Assembly (NCBI GenBank): GCA_025356765.1 | Contig: JANXRO010000388.1 | Location: 1-5,216, forward strand | Length of the DNA: 5,216 nucleotides | DNA from: Hyphomicrobiales bacterium | Lineage (GTDB): Bacteria; Pseudomonadota; Alphaproteobacteria; Rhizobiales; Aestuariivirgaceae | Direction of reading: 5' to 3' | Part shown: one piece after another, positions 1-5,106 of the stretch | Position numbering within the stretch: the stretch's first letter is position 1 | Layout of the letters: every line of letters starts with the position of its first letter | Position numbers and translations under genes: made by a program | Notes under the pieces: generated by a model | What the model was told of the DNA's origin: nothing | The model's database searches: none | What the model saw: only the letters and a program-made list of their open reading frames with translations

Positions 1-683
1 ATTTGATAGCTGCGCTTGTCGCCTTTTAACATGCCGCCTGAACCCACCGCTTCACGAAACGGCCCGTAAAAGCCGGAAGCATATTTGGCGCTATAGGCCA
101 TAATTTGCACATCCAGAAAGCCAGCGGCATCAAGCCCTCGACGAATTGCGCCAATGCGTCCGTCCATCATGTCTGAAGGGGCAATCACGTCACATCCAGC
201 TTGCGCTTGCAGCACCGCTTGCTTCACCAACACATCAACCGTTGCGTCATTCACAATTTGGTTGCCGCGCAGCAAACCATCATGGCCATGCGAGGTATAG
301 GGATCAAGCGCCACATCACATAAAATACCCATATCCGGCACGGCAGCTTTAATCGCGCGCACTGCCCGGCAAACAATGTTGTCGGCATTCAATGCTTCGC
401 TGCCATCTTCGTCGCGCTTTGCCGGATCGGTGTTTGGAAACAATGCCAACAGTGGAATGCCAAGATCATAAGCTTCCTTGGCGCGCGTCACAGCCACATC
501 AATCGAAAACCGATGAACGCCGGGCATGGATGAAATGGAAACCTGTTTGTCGGCCCCATCAATTACAAAAATGGGCCAGATCAAATCTTCAACAGTCACA
601 TGGTTCTCGCGCACCAAGGCACGCGCCCAAGGGGCTTTACGATTGCGGCGCAACCGCGTGGTGGGGAATGATGGATGTGTCAT
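1..683 (-). CDS. hemB: Delta-aminolevulinic acid dehydratase (porphobilinogen synthase), 5' part
   Basis: HemB condenses two 5-aminolevulinate molecules into porphobilinogen, the second common step of tetrapyrrole (haem, cobalamin) synthesis, in the cytoplasm. The window holds the first 227 residues; the family is usually about 330-340, so roughly the last third lies beyond the left edge. Visible hallmarks are an Arg-rich N-terminus (LRRNRK, residues 11-16), LIWPIFV (34-40), the metal-binding loop DVALDPYTSHGHDG (123-136), SDMMDGRIGAIR (170-181) and MAYSAKYAS (195-203), which contains one of the two active-site lysines (K200). The second, Schiff-base lysine would lie off the window. The metal loop has Ala/Asp/Asp where zinc enzymes carry three cysteines, which marks the Mg-dependent, aspartate-rich class found in alphaproteobacteria and Pseudomonas. 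The ATG at 683 was chosen. An in-frame GTG at 710 would add nine residues and cannot be excluded, because neither start has a clear Shine-Dalgarno sequence. The gene is transcribed divergently from the exported-protein gene. Confidence 0.96.
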   Translation of the reverse strand, partial: MTHPSFPTTRLRRNRKAPWARALVRENHVTVEDLIWPIFVIDGADKQVSISSMPGVHRFSIDVAVTRAKEAYDLGIPLLALFPNTDPAKRDEDGSEALNADNIVCRAVRAIKAAVPDMGILCDVALDPYTSHGHDGLLRGNQIVNDATVDVLVKQAVLQAQAGCDVIAPSDMMDGRIGAIRRGLDAAGFLDVQIMAYSAKYASGFYGPFREAVGSGGMLKGDKRSYQ

Positions 684-697
684 AGATTTGAAATAGC

Positions 698-710
698 GTG
701 AAGCCTTCAC
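698..710. promoter_or_regulatory. 13-bp palindrome in the hemB leader
   Basis: GTGAAG-C-CTTCAC is a perfect inverted repeat with 6-bp arms and one central base, lying 15-27 bases upstream of the hemB ATG. It could be a small operator or an RNA hairpin in the leader. If hemB starts at the alternative GTG (708-710 on the minus strand), the palindrome would instead be coding. No bound factor is recognised. Confidence 0.25.
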
Positions 711-751
711 TTTGGCAATTGTGCAAGCATTGATTAACCATGGGCCATGAC

Positions 752-770
752 AATTTATCTAAAATTTATC
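752..770. repeat. AATTTATC direct repeat, 11-bp period, in the divergent promoter region
   Basis: AATTTATC occurs at 752-759 and again at 763-770, one helical turn apart, inside the AT-rich 114-bp region between divergent hemB (ending 683) and the exported-protein gene (starting 798). The same-face spacing fits a tandem protein-binding site or promoter element. No confident -35/-10 pair could be assigned for either gene. Confidence 0.3.
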
Positions 771-797
771 ATGTCTTAGCAACTGCCATGAGATTTG

Positions 798-1586
798 ATG
801 TCCATAACAAAAGTGAGTTGTGTAATGTTAAAAAATGTCGGCGCGTGGGCTATCGTTTCAACACTGGGTTTTGGCGGAGCAGCTTTTGCTGCAACACCAC
901 CCGCTGAAATGGCGGGCGAAATGTTGGCCAGGGCCCAATCAGTTGATATGAAATGCAACTATCTCAGTGCCACAGATAAAGACACGCTTTCAGGCTTGGT
1001 TGCGCGGGCAGAAATTCGCTTGGCTAATCGCGAATCTGTTGAAGCCACCAAAGCCACCATGTTGCGCGGCCACCAAGCGGGCAAATCTGCCGCCTGCAAC
1101 CCCAATGAGAAAGAGCAAGTAACAAACATACTCAACGCCGCAAAATGGGCAAGTTCCACGGCCGCTGAAAAGCCAATGGAAGTAACGCAAGTTCCAACAA
1201 CGCCAATCGTTGCGCAACCTGCGCCGCTTGTTGCACAACCTGCACCTTTACAGCCGGCACCCGTACAAACTGTCGTTGCTCAGCCAAAGCTAATCGAAAT
1301 GCCTATTGAAGCAAAAATGCAAAAGCCTTTGTTTCCGGTAAAAGCCGCTAAGCTTGAAAAGGTAAAACCTAACGCACCTGATATGTCGCTGCGCAAATAT
1401 CAAGCGATGACTGCGCAATACTATTTTGCCAGTCGTTGCGGCTCTATGCCAACTGGGCAATTGGGCAGCCTCTATAAGTCGATCGTATCGGGCCACAGCC
1501 AGTTGATGGCAAACCATTCTGGCGCAACTGTTGCCCAAGCCCTGCGCCAAGCGCGAAGCGATGCATCGGCCCAAAGCTGTTCTTAG
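798..1586 (+). CDS. Exported two-domain protein with paired cysteines, function unknown
   Basis: A 262-residue protein that I do not recognise by family. The N-terminus looks like a Sec signal peptide: a lysine, a hydrophobic stretch (about residues 12-28), then AFA|AT with likely cleavage after residue 31. The mature part has a helical-looking segment bounded by C53 and C100, then a linker (about 120-197) first rich in Pro, Ala and Gln and later in Lys. A second segment follows, bounded by C214 and C261 at the extreme C-terminus. Both cysteine pairs are exactly 47 residues apart, and the segments share weak similarity (for example AT.A..LR near the end), which suggests an internal duplication with one disulfide per copy in the periplasm. 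The Pro/Lys linker could span or contact the envelope. The start is uncertain: ATG 798 has no good SD, while ATG 825 has a weak AGTGAG eight bases upstream and still leaves a full signal peptide. It stands alone, divergent from hemB. Confidence 0.85.
   Translation: MSITKVSCVMLKNVGAWAIVSTLGFGGAAFAATPPAEMAGEMLARAQSVDMKCNYLSATDKDTLSGLVARAEIRLANRESVEATKATMLRGHQAGKSAACNPNEKEQVTNILNAAKWASSTAAEKPMEVTQVPTTPIVAQPAPLVAQPAPLQPAPVQTVVAQPKLIEMPIEAKMQKPLFPVKAAKLEKVKPNAPDMSLRKYQAMTAQYYFASRCGSMPTGQLGSLYKSIVSGHSQLMANHSGATVAQALRQARSDASAQSCS
1209..1250 (+). repeat. Tandem 21-bp coding repeat (VAQPAPL twice)
   Basis: Two adjacent 21-bp units, 1209-1229 and 1230-1250, match at 16 of 21 bases and each encode VAQPAPL. 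A partial third unit (QPAPV) follows. They make up part of the proline-rich linker of the exported protein. Most differences are synonymous third-position changes, so the peptide rather than the DNA seems to be kept. Confidence 0.8.
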
Positions 1587-1711
1587 ACAGAAATCATTAA
1601 CTGGCTTTGCCAATCATCAATTAAGCGCCTTTGAAAACCCCGAATAAACGCTGTTTTAAACGAATCTCATTTGGCTAAAATATAACGACAAATTTACCGA
1701 GTCTGTTCAGG

Positions 1712-1804
1712 CCACCTTAAACCGCCCCACCTAATATGAAACTATCAAGAGAGAAAGCCCAACAAAGAGGTGGATCTCAAGAGACAGGTTAGAAAAAAAG
1801 GTGG
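1712..1804 (+). promoter_or_regulatory. Leader of the MarR gene with SD and complementary anti-SD copies
   Basis: The SD that decides the start is AGGTGG at 1799-1804, five bases before ATG 1810. A second AGGTGG lies at 1768-1773 with no start codon after it. Upstream, the exact complement CCACCT occurs twice, at 1712-1717 and 1727-1732. CCACCTT (1712-1718) can pair with AAGGTGG (1798-1804) over seven bases. If the transcript starts upstream of 1712, the leader could hide its own ribosome site. A weak promoter candidate is TTGAAA (1631-1636) and TTTTAA (1654-1659) with a 17-base spacer. Confidence 0.35.
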
Positions 1805-1809
1805 TTGAA

Positions 1810-2325
1810 ATGAACACACAATTGGTTGTGGGGGATAAGCGTCCAACAGTTGATCCAAAGCACGTCAATATCAAGGGCCGTTACCTTGAAAGCTTGACCT
1901 TGATCGAGCGTCTGCACCGCAGGTTGCTTGATGTGATTAAAGATGACTTTGAACGCACGGGCGAAAAAGAAGTTAATCCAGTGCAGGCTCTGCTGTTGTT
2001 CAACATCTCTGATGCTGAAATGACAGCAGGTGAATTGAAAACACGCGGCCATTATCAAGGTTCCAACGTGTCTTACAATTTGAAAAAGCTGGTCGAACAG
2101 GGTTATGTCAATCACGAACGTTCAAATTCAGACAAACGTTCTGTGCGCATCAGCCTGACAGACAAGGGCGAAAACATCCGCAACCGCGTGGACGCACTTT
2201 ACAATCGCCAGCTTTCAGCCATCGAACAAGTTGTGGGCCTTTCCACCGACGAGTTCGACAAGCTGAACAAGGCTTTGGCCCGCTTGGAACGGTATTGGAC
2301 GGATCAAATTCTTTACCGTCTGTAA
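1810..2325 (+). CDS. ldtR: MarR-family winged-helix transcriptional regulator, LdtR-like
   Basis: A 171-residue cytoplasmic DNA-binding regulator, expected to act as a dimer. The order of parts fits MarR: an N-terminal dimerisation helix (residues about 25-50, ESLTLIERLHRRLLDVIKDD), then VNPVQALLLFNI (55-66), then the recognition region TAGELKTRGHYQGSNVSYNLKKLVEQGYV (72-100). The wing comes next, with the basic SNSDKRSVRISLT (105-117), and the C-terminal dimerisation helices end in ERYWTDQILYRL. The GSNVSYNLKKLV helix and the ERxWTDQIxYRL tail are what I associate with the LdtR group of Rhizobiales. In Liberibacter, LdtR controls an L,D-transpeptidase gene and stress tolerance. That target is known only for the relative and is inferred here; no L,D-transpeptidase gene is in the window. 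ATG 1810 is preferred over the in-frame GTG 1801 because the SD overlaps that GTG. The gene is followed immediately by a strong terminator, so it is probably monocistronic. Confidence 0.9.
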   Translation: MNTQLVVGDKRPTVDPKHVNIKGRYLESLTLIERLHRRLLDVIKDDFERTGEKEVNPVQALLLFNISDAEMTAGELKTRGHYQGSNVSYNLKKLVEQGYVNHERSNSDKRSVRISLTDKGENIRNRVDALYNRQLSAIEQVVGLSTDEFDKLNKALARLERYWTDQILYRL

Positions 2326-2340
2326 GAACTGATCAACTGC

Positions 2341-2379
2341 AAAAAGCCCCGTCCTTGCGCAAGCGAGGGCGGGGTTTTT
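2341..2379 (+). terminator. Rho-independent terminator after the MarR gene
   Basis: A 12-bp stem (2347-2358 with 2363-2374, mostly G-C with two G-T pairs) closes a GCAA tetraloop and is followed by TTTTT (2375-2379). An A-run (2341-2345) upstream can pair with the T-run, so it could also work on the opposite strand. It begins 15 bases after the MarR stop codon and separates that gene from the tRNA. Confidence 0.95.
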
Positions 2380-2434
2380 GCTTGCCTAACCAAATTTTAC
2401 TGCTATTTGAGTTTCGACAGACACTAACCTCTGC

Positions 2435-2550
<116 letters not shown>

Positions 2551-2577
2551 TAAAGAATTTTTCGAAATTTTAAAATC

Positions 2578-2598
2578 TTTCCCTAGCAGTTTCCCTAG
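2578..2598. repeat. TTTCCCTAG direct repeat, 12-bp period
   Basis: TTTCCCTAG occurs at 2578-2586 and 2590-2598, 54 bases beyond the tRNA-Ser 3' end. Short direct repeats beside a tRNA attachment site resemble arm-type sites of tyrosine integrases, but no integrase gene is in the window, so this role is only a suggestion. The following stretch to 2767 holds no convincing gene. It contains two small hairpins: GACAT/ATGTC (2647-2660) and CTGAAC/GTTCAG (2727-2743). Confidence 0.4.
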
Positions 2599-2767
2599 TG
2601 CTTGATCTCAAAAAGCGCCCTCGTGCCAATGTAAAGCGCTCGATGAGACATTTTCATGTCGCCGAAGAAATTGCCGCTATCTCATTCTTGCGATTGGTTA
2701 AGTTTTTTTATCGTCGCAGCAACAATCTGAACTTGGTGTTCAGGCGAAAATCCCCCATAGTGCATAG

Positions 2768-3061
2768 ATGTTCTTTGTTGATTTGCGTAAAATGCCTAAG
2801 GTCACCCTTAGAAAACTGGGCCGCCACAAGGCTTTGGGTATGGCCCATATTCCAATGGACCGACGTTTACGGTGTCATATCGAAATTGATAGCCGCCTCA
2901 AAGGTAGAGAAAAGTTTGAAACCTTTCTCCACGAAGCACTCCACCTCGCACTGCCTGATCTGTCGGAAGATGAGGTACTCAAAGCAGCAAGGTTTCAGGC
3001 CTTAGTTCTATGGTCTGAGGGTTATAGACATCGCGAGAAACCGGTCTCTACGTCTCAATAG
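2768..3061 (+). CDS. Small HExxH-containing hypothetical protein (possible minimal zincin)
   Basis: A 97-residue protein with an HEALH motif at residues 55-59 inside KFETFLHEALHLALPDLSEDEV, preceded by IEIDSRLKGRE (38-48) and followed by a helix ending in LWSEGYR (81-87). The layout of a basic start, a beta-like IEIDxRLKG segment, HExxH, PDLSE and LWxxGYR matches a family of short phage- and bacteria-associated hypothetical proteins as I remember it. H55 and H59 could bind zinc with E56 catalytic, and an acidic residue in PDLSED could be a third ligand. Activity and substrate are unknown. There is no signal peptide, so it is probably cytoplasmic. The start is uncertain: ATG 2768 follows an in-frame TAG at 2765, ATG 2792 is an alternative, and neither has a good SD. 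It stands alone, with no phage structural genes nearby. Confidence 0.7.
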   Translation: MFFVDLRKMPKVTLRKLGRHKALGMAHIPMDRRLRCHIEIDSRLKGREKFETFLHEALHLALPDLSEDEVLKAARFQALVLWSEGYRHREKPVSTSQ

Positions 3062-3278
3062 ATTGGCCTTGCTGTCGGTTCAGTGGATACGCACGTAAGC
3101 CAAATCAGGTTTTGACTAACTGGAGGAGATTTAGAACCAGTCTTTCAATTATGACAAACCTTCTTAGCGAGTAGGAGCTCGACCATCTGGCCGGCCCCAC
3201 CGTATCAAAAAGTCACCACAGTGCTTGACTCTTTTCATCTTTTTAGAACATCATGAGAACAAATCATGGTAAAAATCA

Positions 3279-3608
3279 ATGAATGCAGTCAAACGACAAA
3301 AGCCGACTATCTCACCCGATGACACTGAGCGTTTGCTTTTCCATCTGGAAGACGCACGAAACTACATTGTGAAGTACGGTGCGGCTCAAGGCTTTAACAG
3401 CCCAGCCAATAAGATTGCACATTCAGCCACAAGCGCCATTGATGAGTTGGCAGGGCAGATCACGGGCAATAAGGAATATCTCTGGCAGTCAGGTGCAACA
3501 GCAGGTGGCAGCGATACGGAGTTTCAGCATGGGAAAGAGAAAGAAGCCAAGCGGCGCAGGCTCTTGGGTGTGCACATTCCGGTTAGAATGTTCAAAATAA
3601 TCTGGTGA
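3279..3608 (+). CDS. Conserved-looking hypothetical protein
   Basis: A 109-residue soluble protein without a signal peptide or membrane segment; I cannot assign a function. Residues 13-69 (from PDDTERLLFHLEDARNYIV to ITGNKEYLW) look like a compact, mainly helical domain of the kind found in short alphaproteobacterial and phage-related hypothetical proteins. After residue 70 the sequence becomes low in hydrophobic residues and then strongly basic (KEKEAKRRR, 86-94), which may be a nucleic-acid-contacting or disordered tail. The ATG at 3279 is the first in this frame and has only a poor SD. A TTGACT box at 3225-3230 could be a -35 element, but no matching -10 is clear. The 217 bases between this gene and the HEALH gene hold no other supported gene. 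Confidence 0.6.
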   Translation: MNAVKRQKPTISPDDTERLLFHLEDARNYIVKYGAAQGFNSPANKIAHSATSAIDELAGQITGNKEYLWQSGATAGGSDTEFQHGKEKEAKRRRLLGVHIPVRMFKIIW

Positions 3609-3628
3609 GCGTTTTCGCTTTCAGAACT

Positions 3629-3681
3629 CTGCCTGCCAAATCGTGGAAAAGCTCGATTCTGATCACGATTTCCACTGGCAG
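3629..3681. repeat. Structured inverted repeat after the hypothetical gene
   Basis: AAATCGTG (3638-3645) and CACGATTT (3664-3671) form perfect 8-bp arms around an 18-base loop. They are flanked by TGCC (3634-3637) and GGCA (3677-3680), with extra bases bulged on the right side. An overlapping alternative pairing is GTGGAAA (3643-3649) with TTTCCAC (3669-3675). No T-run follows, so it is not a standard terminator. It lies 21 bases after the stop codon of the preceding gene and well before the pilin gene. The rest of the gap to 3841 holds only GTTCAG/CTGAAC arms (3718-3760). Confidence 0.4.
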
Positions 3682-3841
3682 TGAGTTAACAAATCTCATT
3701 AAAACTTGATTGAAATAGTTCAGCGCTGCTTAGAACCGTTATGTTAGACAATGCCTGAACGCTTTAATAGCGGACTTACTCATAAGCATTAATCACAGTG
3801 AGCCCATGCCGAATGAGTGCCCAAAGTTACAGGGATAGAAT

Positions 3842-4003
3842 ATGAAAAAGTTGTTGAAAGACGAATCCGGTGCCACAGCAATTGAGTATGGCATAATCGC
3901 TGCCACGATGGGGCTGGGACTTGTCGCAGTCATGCCAAATTTGGTAACGAGTATCTATGACAAATTTGGCTCAATTGCAGGCCATGTAACATCCGGCAAA
4001 TAG
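3842..4003 (+). CDS. Flp-family type IVb pilin
   Basis: A 53-residue prepilin. The N-terminus MKKLLKDESG is the short basic leader. It is followed by ATAIEYGIIAATMGLGLVAV, the typical Flp sequence with the cleavage site after G10, Glu at mature position 5 (E15), the EY pair, and a single hydrophobic helix (about residues 13-31). The C-terminal tail (PNLVTSIYDKFGSIAGHVTSGK) is the usual length. Such pilins are cleaved and methylated by a TadV/CpaA peptidase and assembled by the Tad machinery into adhesive fibres. No Tad or Cpa gene is in the window, so this is an orphan copy that would depend on machinery encoded elsewhere. AGGGA (3831-3835), six bases before the ATG, is a convincing ribosome site. 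No clear promoter or terminator was identified. Confidence 0.93.
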   Translation: MKKLLKDESGATAIEYGIIAATMGLGLVAVMPNLVTSIYDKFGSIAGHVTSGK

Positions 4004-4091
4004 TGCCTCCCGACTCTGCCGATCTCTCGCGTGGCGCTATTCAAATTTCTTTGGGTGTGCTAGAAAATTAGGCGCTTCAGATAGGTGACTA

Positions 4092-4331
4092 TCAGTGTTC
4101 AATTGTCAAAATCAATTGCTTTGGGAAGTCATCCATGTTGGTCGCGCCGCACTCAAAGCAAGAGCTCATCCGCTCTAACGCGCTCATTTCATATTTGGCT
4201 TATGGAAATGGTCATTCGGCTCTTTGCTCGTGATAGTGTTGCAGGCCGTGCATGTGAAGACAAAGCGCTCACGTTGCGCGACAACCGCATCAATTGCGCG
4301 CGGTGCACGGGTGTCGGGTATGTTATTTCGC
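4092..4331 (-). pseudogene. Possible frame-split zinc-knuckle remnant downstream of the NTF2-like gene
   Basis: Following the NTF2-like stop, the minus strand stays open in one frame to a TGA at 4184 and encodes RERFVFTCTACNTITSK near its end. At 4187 an ATG overlaps that stop as ATGA and opens a second frame to 4092, a 31-residue peptide with SCFECGATN. Together they give two CxxC knuckles about 37 residues apart but in different frames, as if a small zinc-ribbon gene had suffered a frameshift. No usable start exists after the NTF2-like stop; the first ATG of the upstream frame (4429) lies inside that gene. The stretch 4004-4331 otherwise holds no supported gene. This could also be chance, as the family is not recognised. 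Confidence 0.25.
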
Positions 4332-4802
4332 CTAACGGGCCTTGACGGGTCGGTTACCGTAGCTCTCTTGCGGCACACCGCGCTGCAGCGACATATGAGA
4401 ATGAATACCAATCCAGCGCCCGTCTTCATGACGGGTCAGAATGATTGTCGCGCGCCCTGGTCGATCAAAGCGGATCCCATCTGGGTGGAAGCCCGTACTC
4501 GTCCAAGGTGTAATCACCGTTGCCATGCTCCCATCGGCGCTAGCGAATACGGCGGTATTGGCGAGGTCAAAGGCGAAATCTTCGGTGCGAGGCCAGACAT
4601 TATCCCATTGCGTTTCGGTCCAGCGCTCGCGGCTTTGGATGAGCTCTTGGTAGGTGCCGAAGACTATGATGTCAGGATGCCAGAATGGACGAGCGGCAGC
4701 ATAGTCAACCGACCTTACGCAGGCGGAGAACCCTTGAAGCCAGTCAAAGATAGTATGACTTGTTAATGCATCGGCAATTGGCAGGGTCGTTTGCTCACTC
4801 AT
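4332..4802 (-). CDS. NTF2-like / SnoaL-type (DUF4440-like) protein
   Basis: A 156-residue cytoplasmic protein with the cone-shaped NTF2 fold pattern. An N-terminal helix (about residues 14-36, TIFDWLQGFSACVRSVDYAAA) leads into FWHPDIIVFGTYQELIQSRERWTETQWDNVWP (40-71). Further strands follow (FAFDLANTAVF, SMATVITPWTSTGF), then PGRATIILTRHEDGRWIGIHSHMSLQRGVP, where the W.GIHSHMSL strand is typical. Members act as small-molecule isomerases or hydrolases, or as non-catalytic binding modules. Which applies here cannot be told from sequence; no metal or catalytic set is certain. ATG 4802 was chosen over an upstream in-frame TTG because GAGGA lies five bases before it. A 7-bp-arm palindrome sits just upstream of that SD. 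The plus strand across this gene is also open but lacks protein-family features. The gene has no co-directional neighbour except the doubtful remnant downstream. Confidence 0.88.
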   Translation of the reverse strand: MSEQTTLPIADALTSHTIFDWLQGFSACVRSVDYAAARPFWHPDIIVFGTYQELIQSRERWTETQWDNVWPRTEDFAFDLANTAVFASADGSMATVITPWTSTGFHPDGIRFDRPGRATIILTRHEDGRWIGIHSHMSLQRGVPQESYGNRPVKAR

Positions 4803-4814
4803 ATTCGTCCTCAA

Positions 4815-4837
4815 TCTGACAGCTATTGATTGTCAGA
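4815..4837. promoter_or_regulatory. Candidate operator upstream of the NTF2-like gene
   Basis: TCTGACA (4815-4821) and TGTCAGA (4831-4837) are perfect 7-bp inverted arms with a 9-base spacer. They lie two bases upstream of the GAGGA ribosome site of the NTF2-like gene. Size and position suit a repressor operator, or an RNA hairpin beside the ribosome site. No regulator gene is adjacent and no promoter boxes are clear. Confidence 0.4.
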
Positions 4838-4977
4838 GAAAGCCAGAAACCTATGAAGATGTCTATGGATAGCTTTGTGAAGTCTTATAACTTCGGACTG
4901 CTAGTTTATGGCGTGTCAGTTTTTCGATTTATGTGTGATGCGACTAAATTCCAACGCTCAAGCCAACTTTAAATCAA

Positions 4978-5058
4978 ATGACCGCGAAACCCTACAGACT
5001 GGGCGGCAATCTACCAAGCGTCGAAGTCATCCGATTCAAACAGTTTTTACGCGATTAA
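4978..5058 (+). CDS. Possible 26-residue peptide or pseudogene fragment
   Basis: ATG 4978 opens a 26-residue frame, MTAKPYRLGGNLPSVEVIRF and so on, ending at TAA 5056-5058. No SD precedes it. The SVEVIR segment recurs as SFEVIR in the same reading frame 177 bases downstream, with 13 identical bases (TCGAAGTCATCCG at 5021-5033 and 5198-5210). It may be a small peptide gene, or the decayed start of a gene related to the frame at the right edge. An overlapping frame (4908-5090) is longer but shows no family features. Confidence 0.25.
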   Translation: MTAKPYRLGGNLPSVEVIRFKQFLRD

Positions 5059-5060
5059 CC

Positions 5061-5079
5061 GGGACATTGGAGGTGTCCC
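5061..5079 (+). promoter_or_regulatory. Ribosome site displayed in a hairpin loop
   Basis: GGGACA (5061-5066) and TGTCCC (5074-5079) form a 6-bp stem whose 7-base loop, TTGGAGG, contains a strong GGAGG. The ATG that follows at 5083 is correctly spaced but reads only five codons (MANNS) before TGA 5098-5100. The same frame then stays open to the window edge. The site shows translation was, or is, aimed at this frame. Confidence 0.45.
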
Positions 5080-5106
5080 ATTATGGCTAATAACTCATGA
5101 ACATTA

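Noticed and set aside
146..685. Plus-strand open frames opposite hemB
   Set aside because: They are antisense to a well-recognised HemB sequence and show Arg/His/Gln-rich, non-family composition.
959..1613. Minus-strand open frames across the exported-protein gene
   Set aside because: They overlap a coherent signal-peptide protein with paired cysteines and have no recognisable features themselves.
1789..2115. Minus-strand frame across the MarR regulator
   Set aside because: Antisense shadow of a clearly identified regulator.
2598..3005. Plus-strand 135-codon frame from GTG 2598
   Set aside because: Its second half is an out-of-frame reading of the HEALH gene, and the first half has no SD or family features.
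3151..3228. MTNLLSE-stop-ELDHLAGPTVSKSHHSA frame interrupted by TAG 3172
   Set aside because: It might be a broken small gene, but it is very short, the GGAGGAG at 3122-3128 is too far from the ATG, and no family is recognised.
3806..3838. Ten-codon frame just before the pilin gene (MPNECPKLQG)
   Set aside because: No ribosome site of its own and too short to separate from chance.
4085..4345. Plus-strand frame with a CARCTGVGY motif resembling a DnaJ-type zinc knuckle
   Set aside because: Only one such motif, a GTG start without SD, and atypical composition over the rest.
4224..4766. Plus-strand 180-codon frame opposite the NTF2-like gene
   Set aside because: The minus strand has a recognisable fold family, a good SD and an expected length; the plus frame has none of these.
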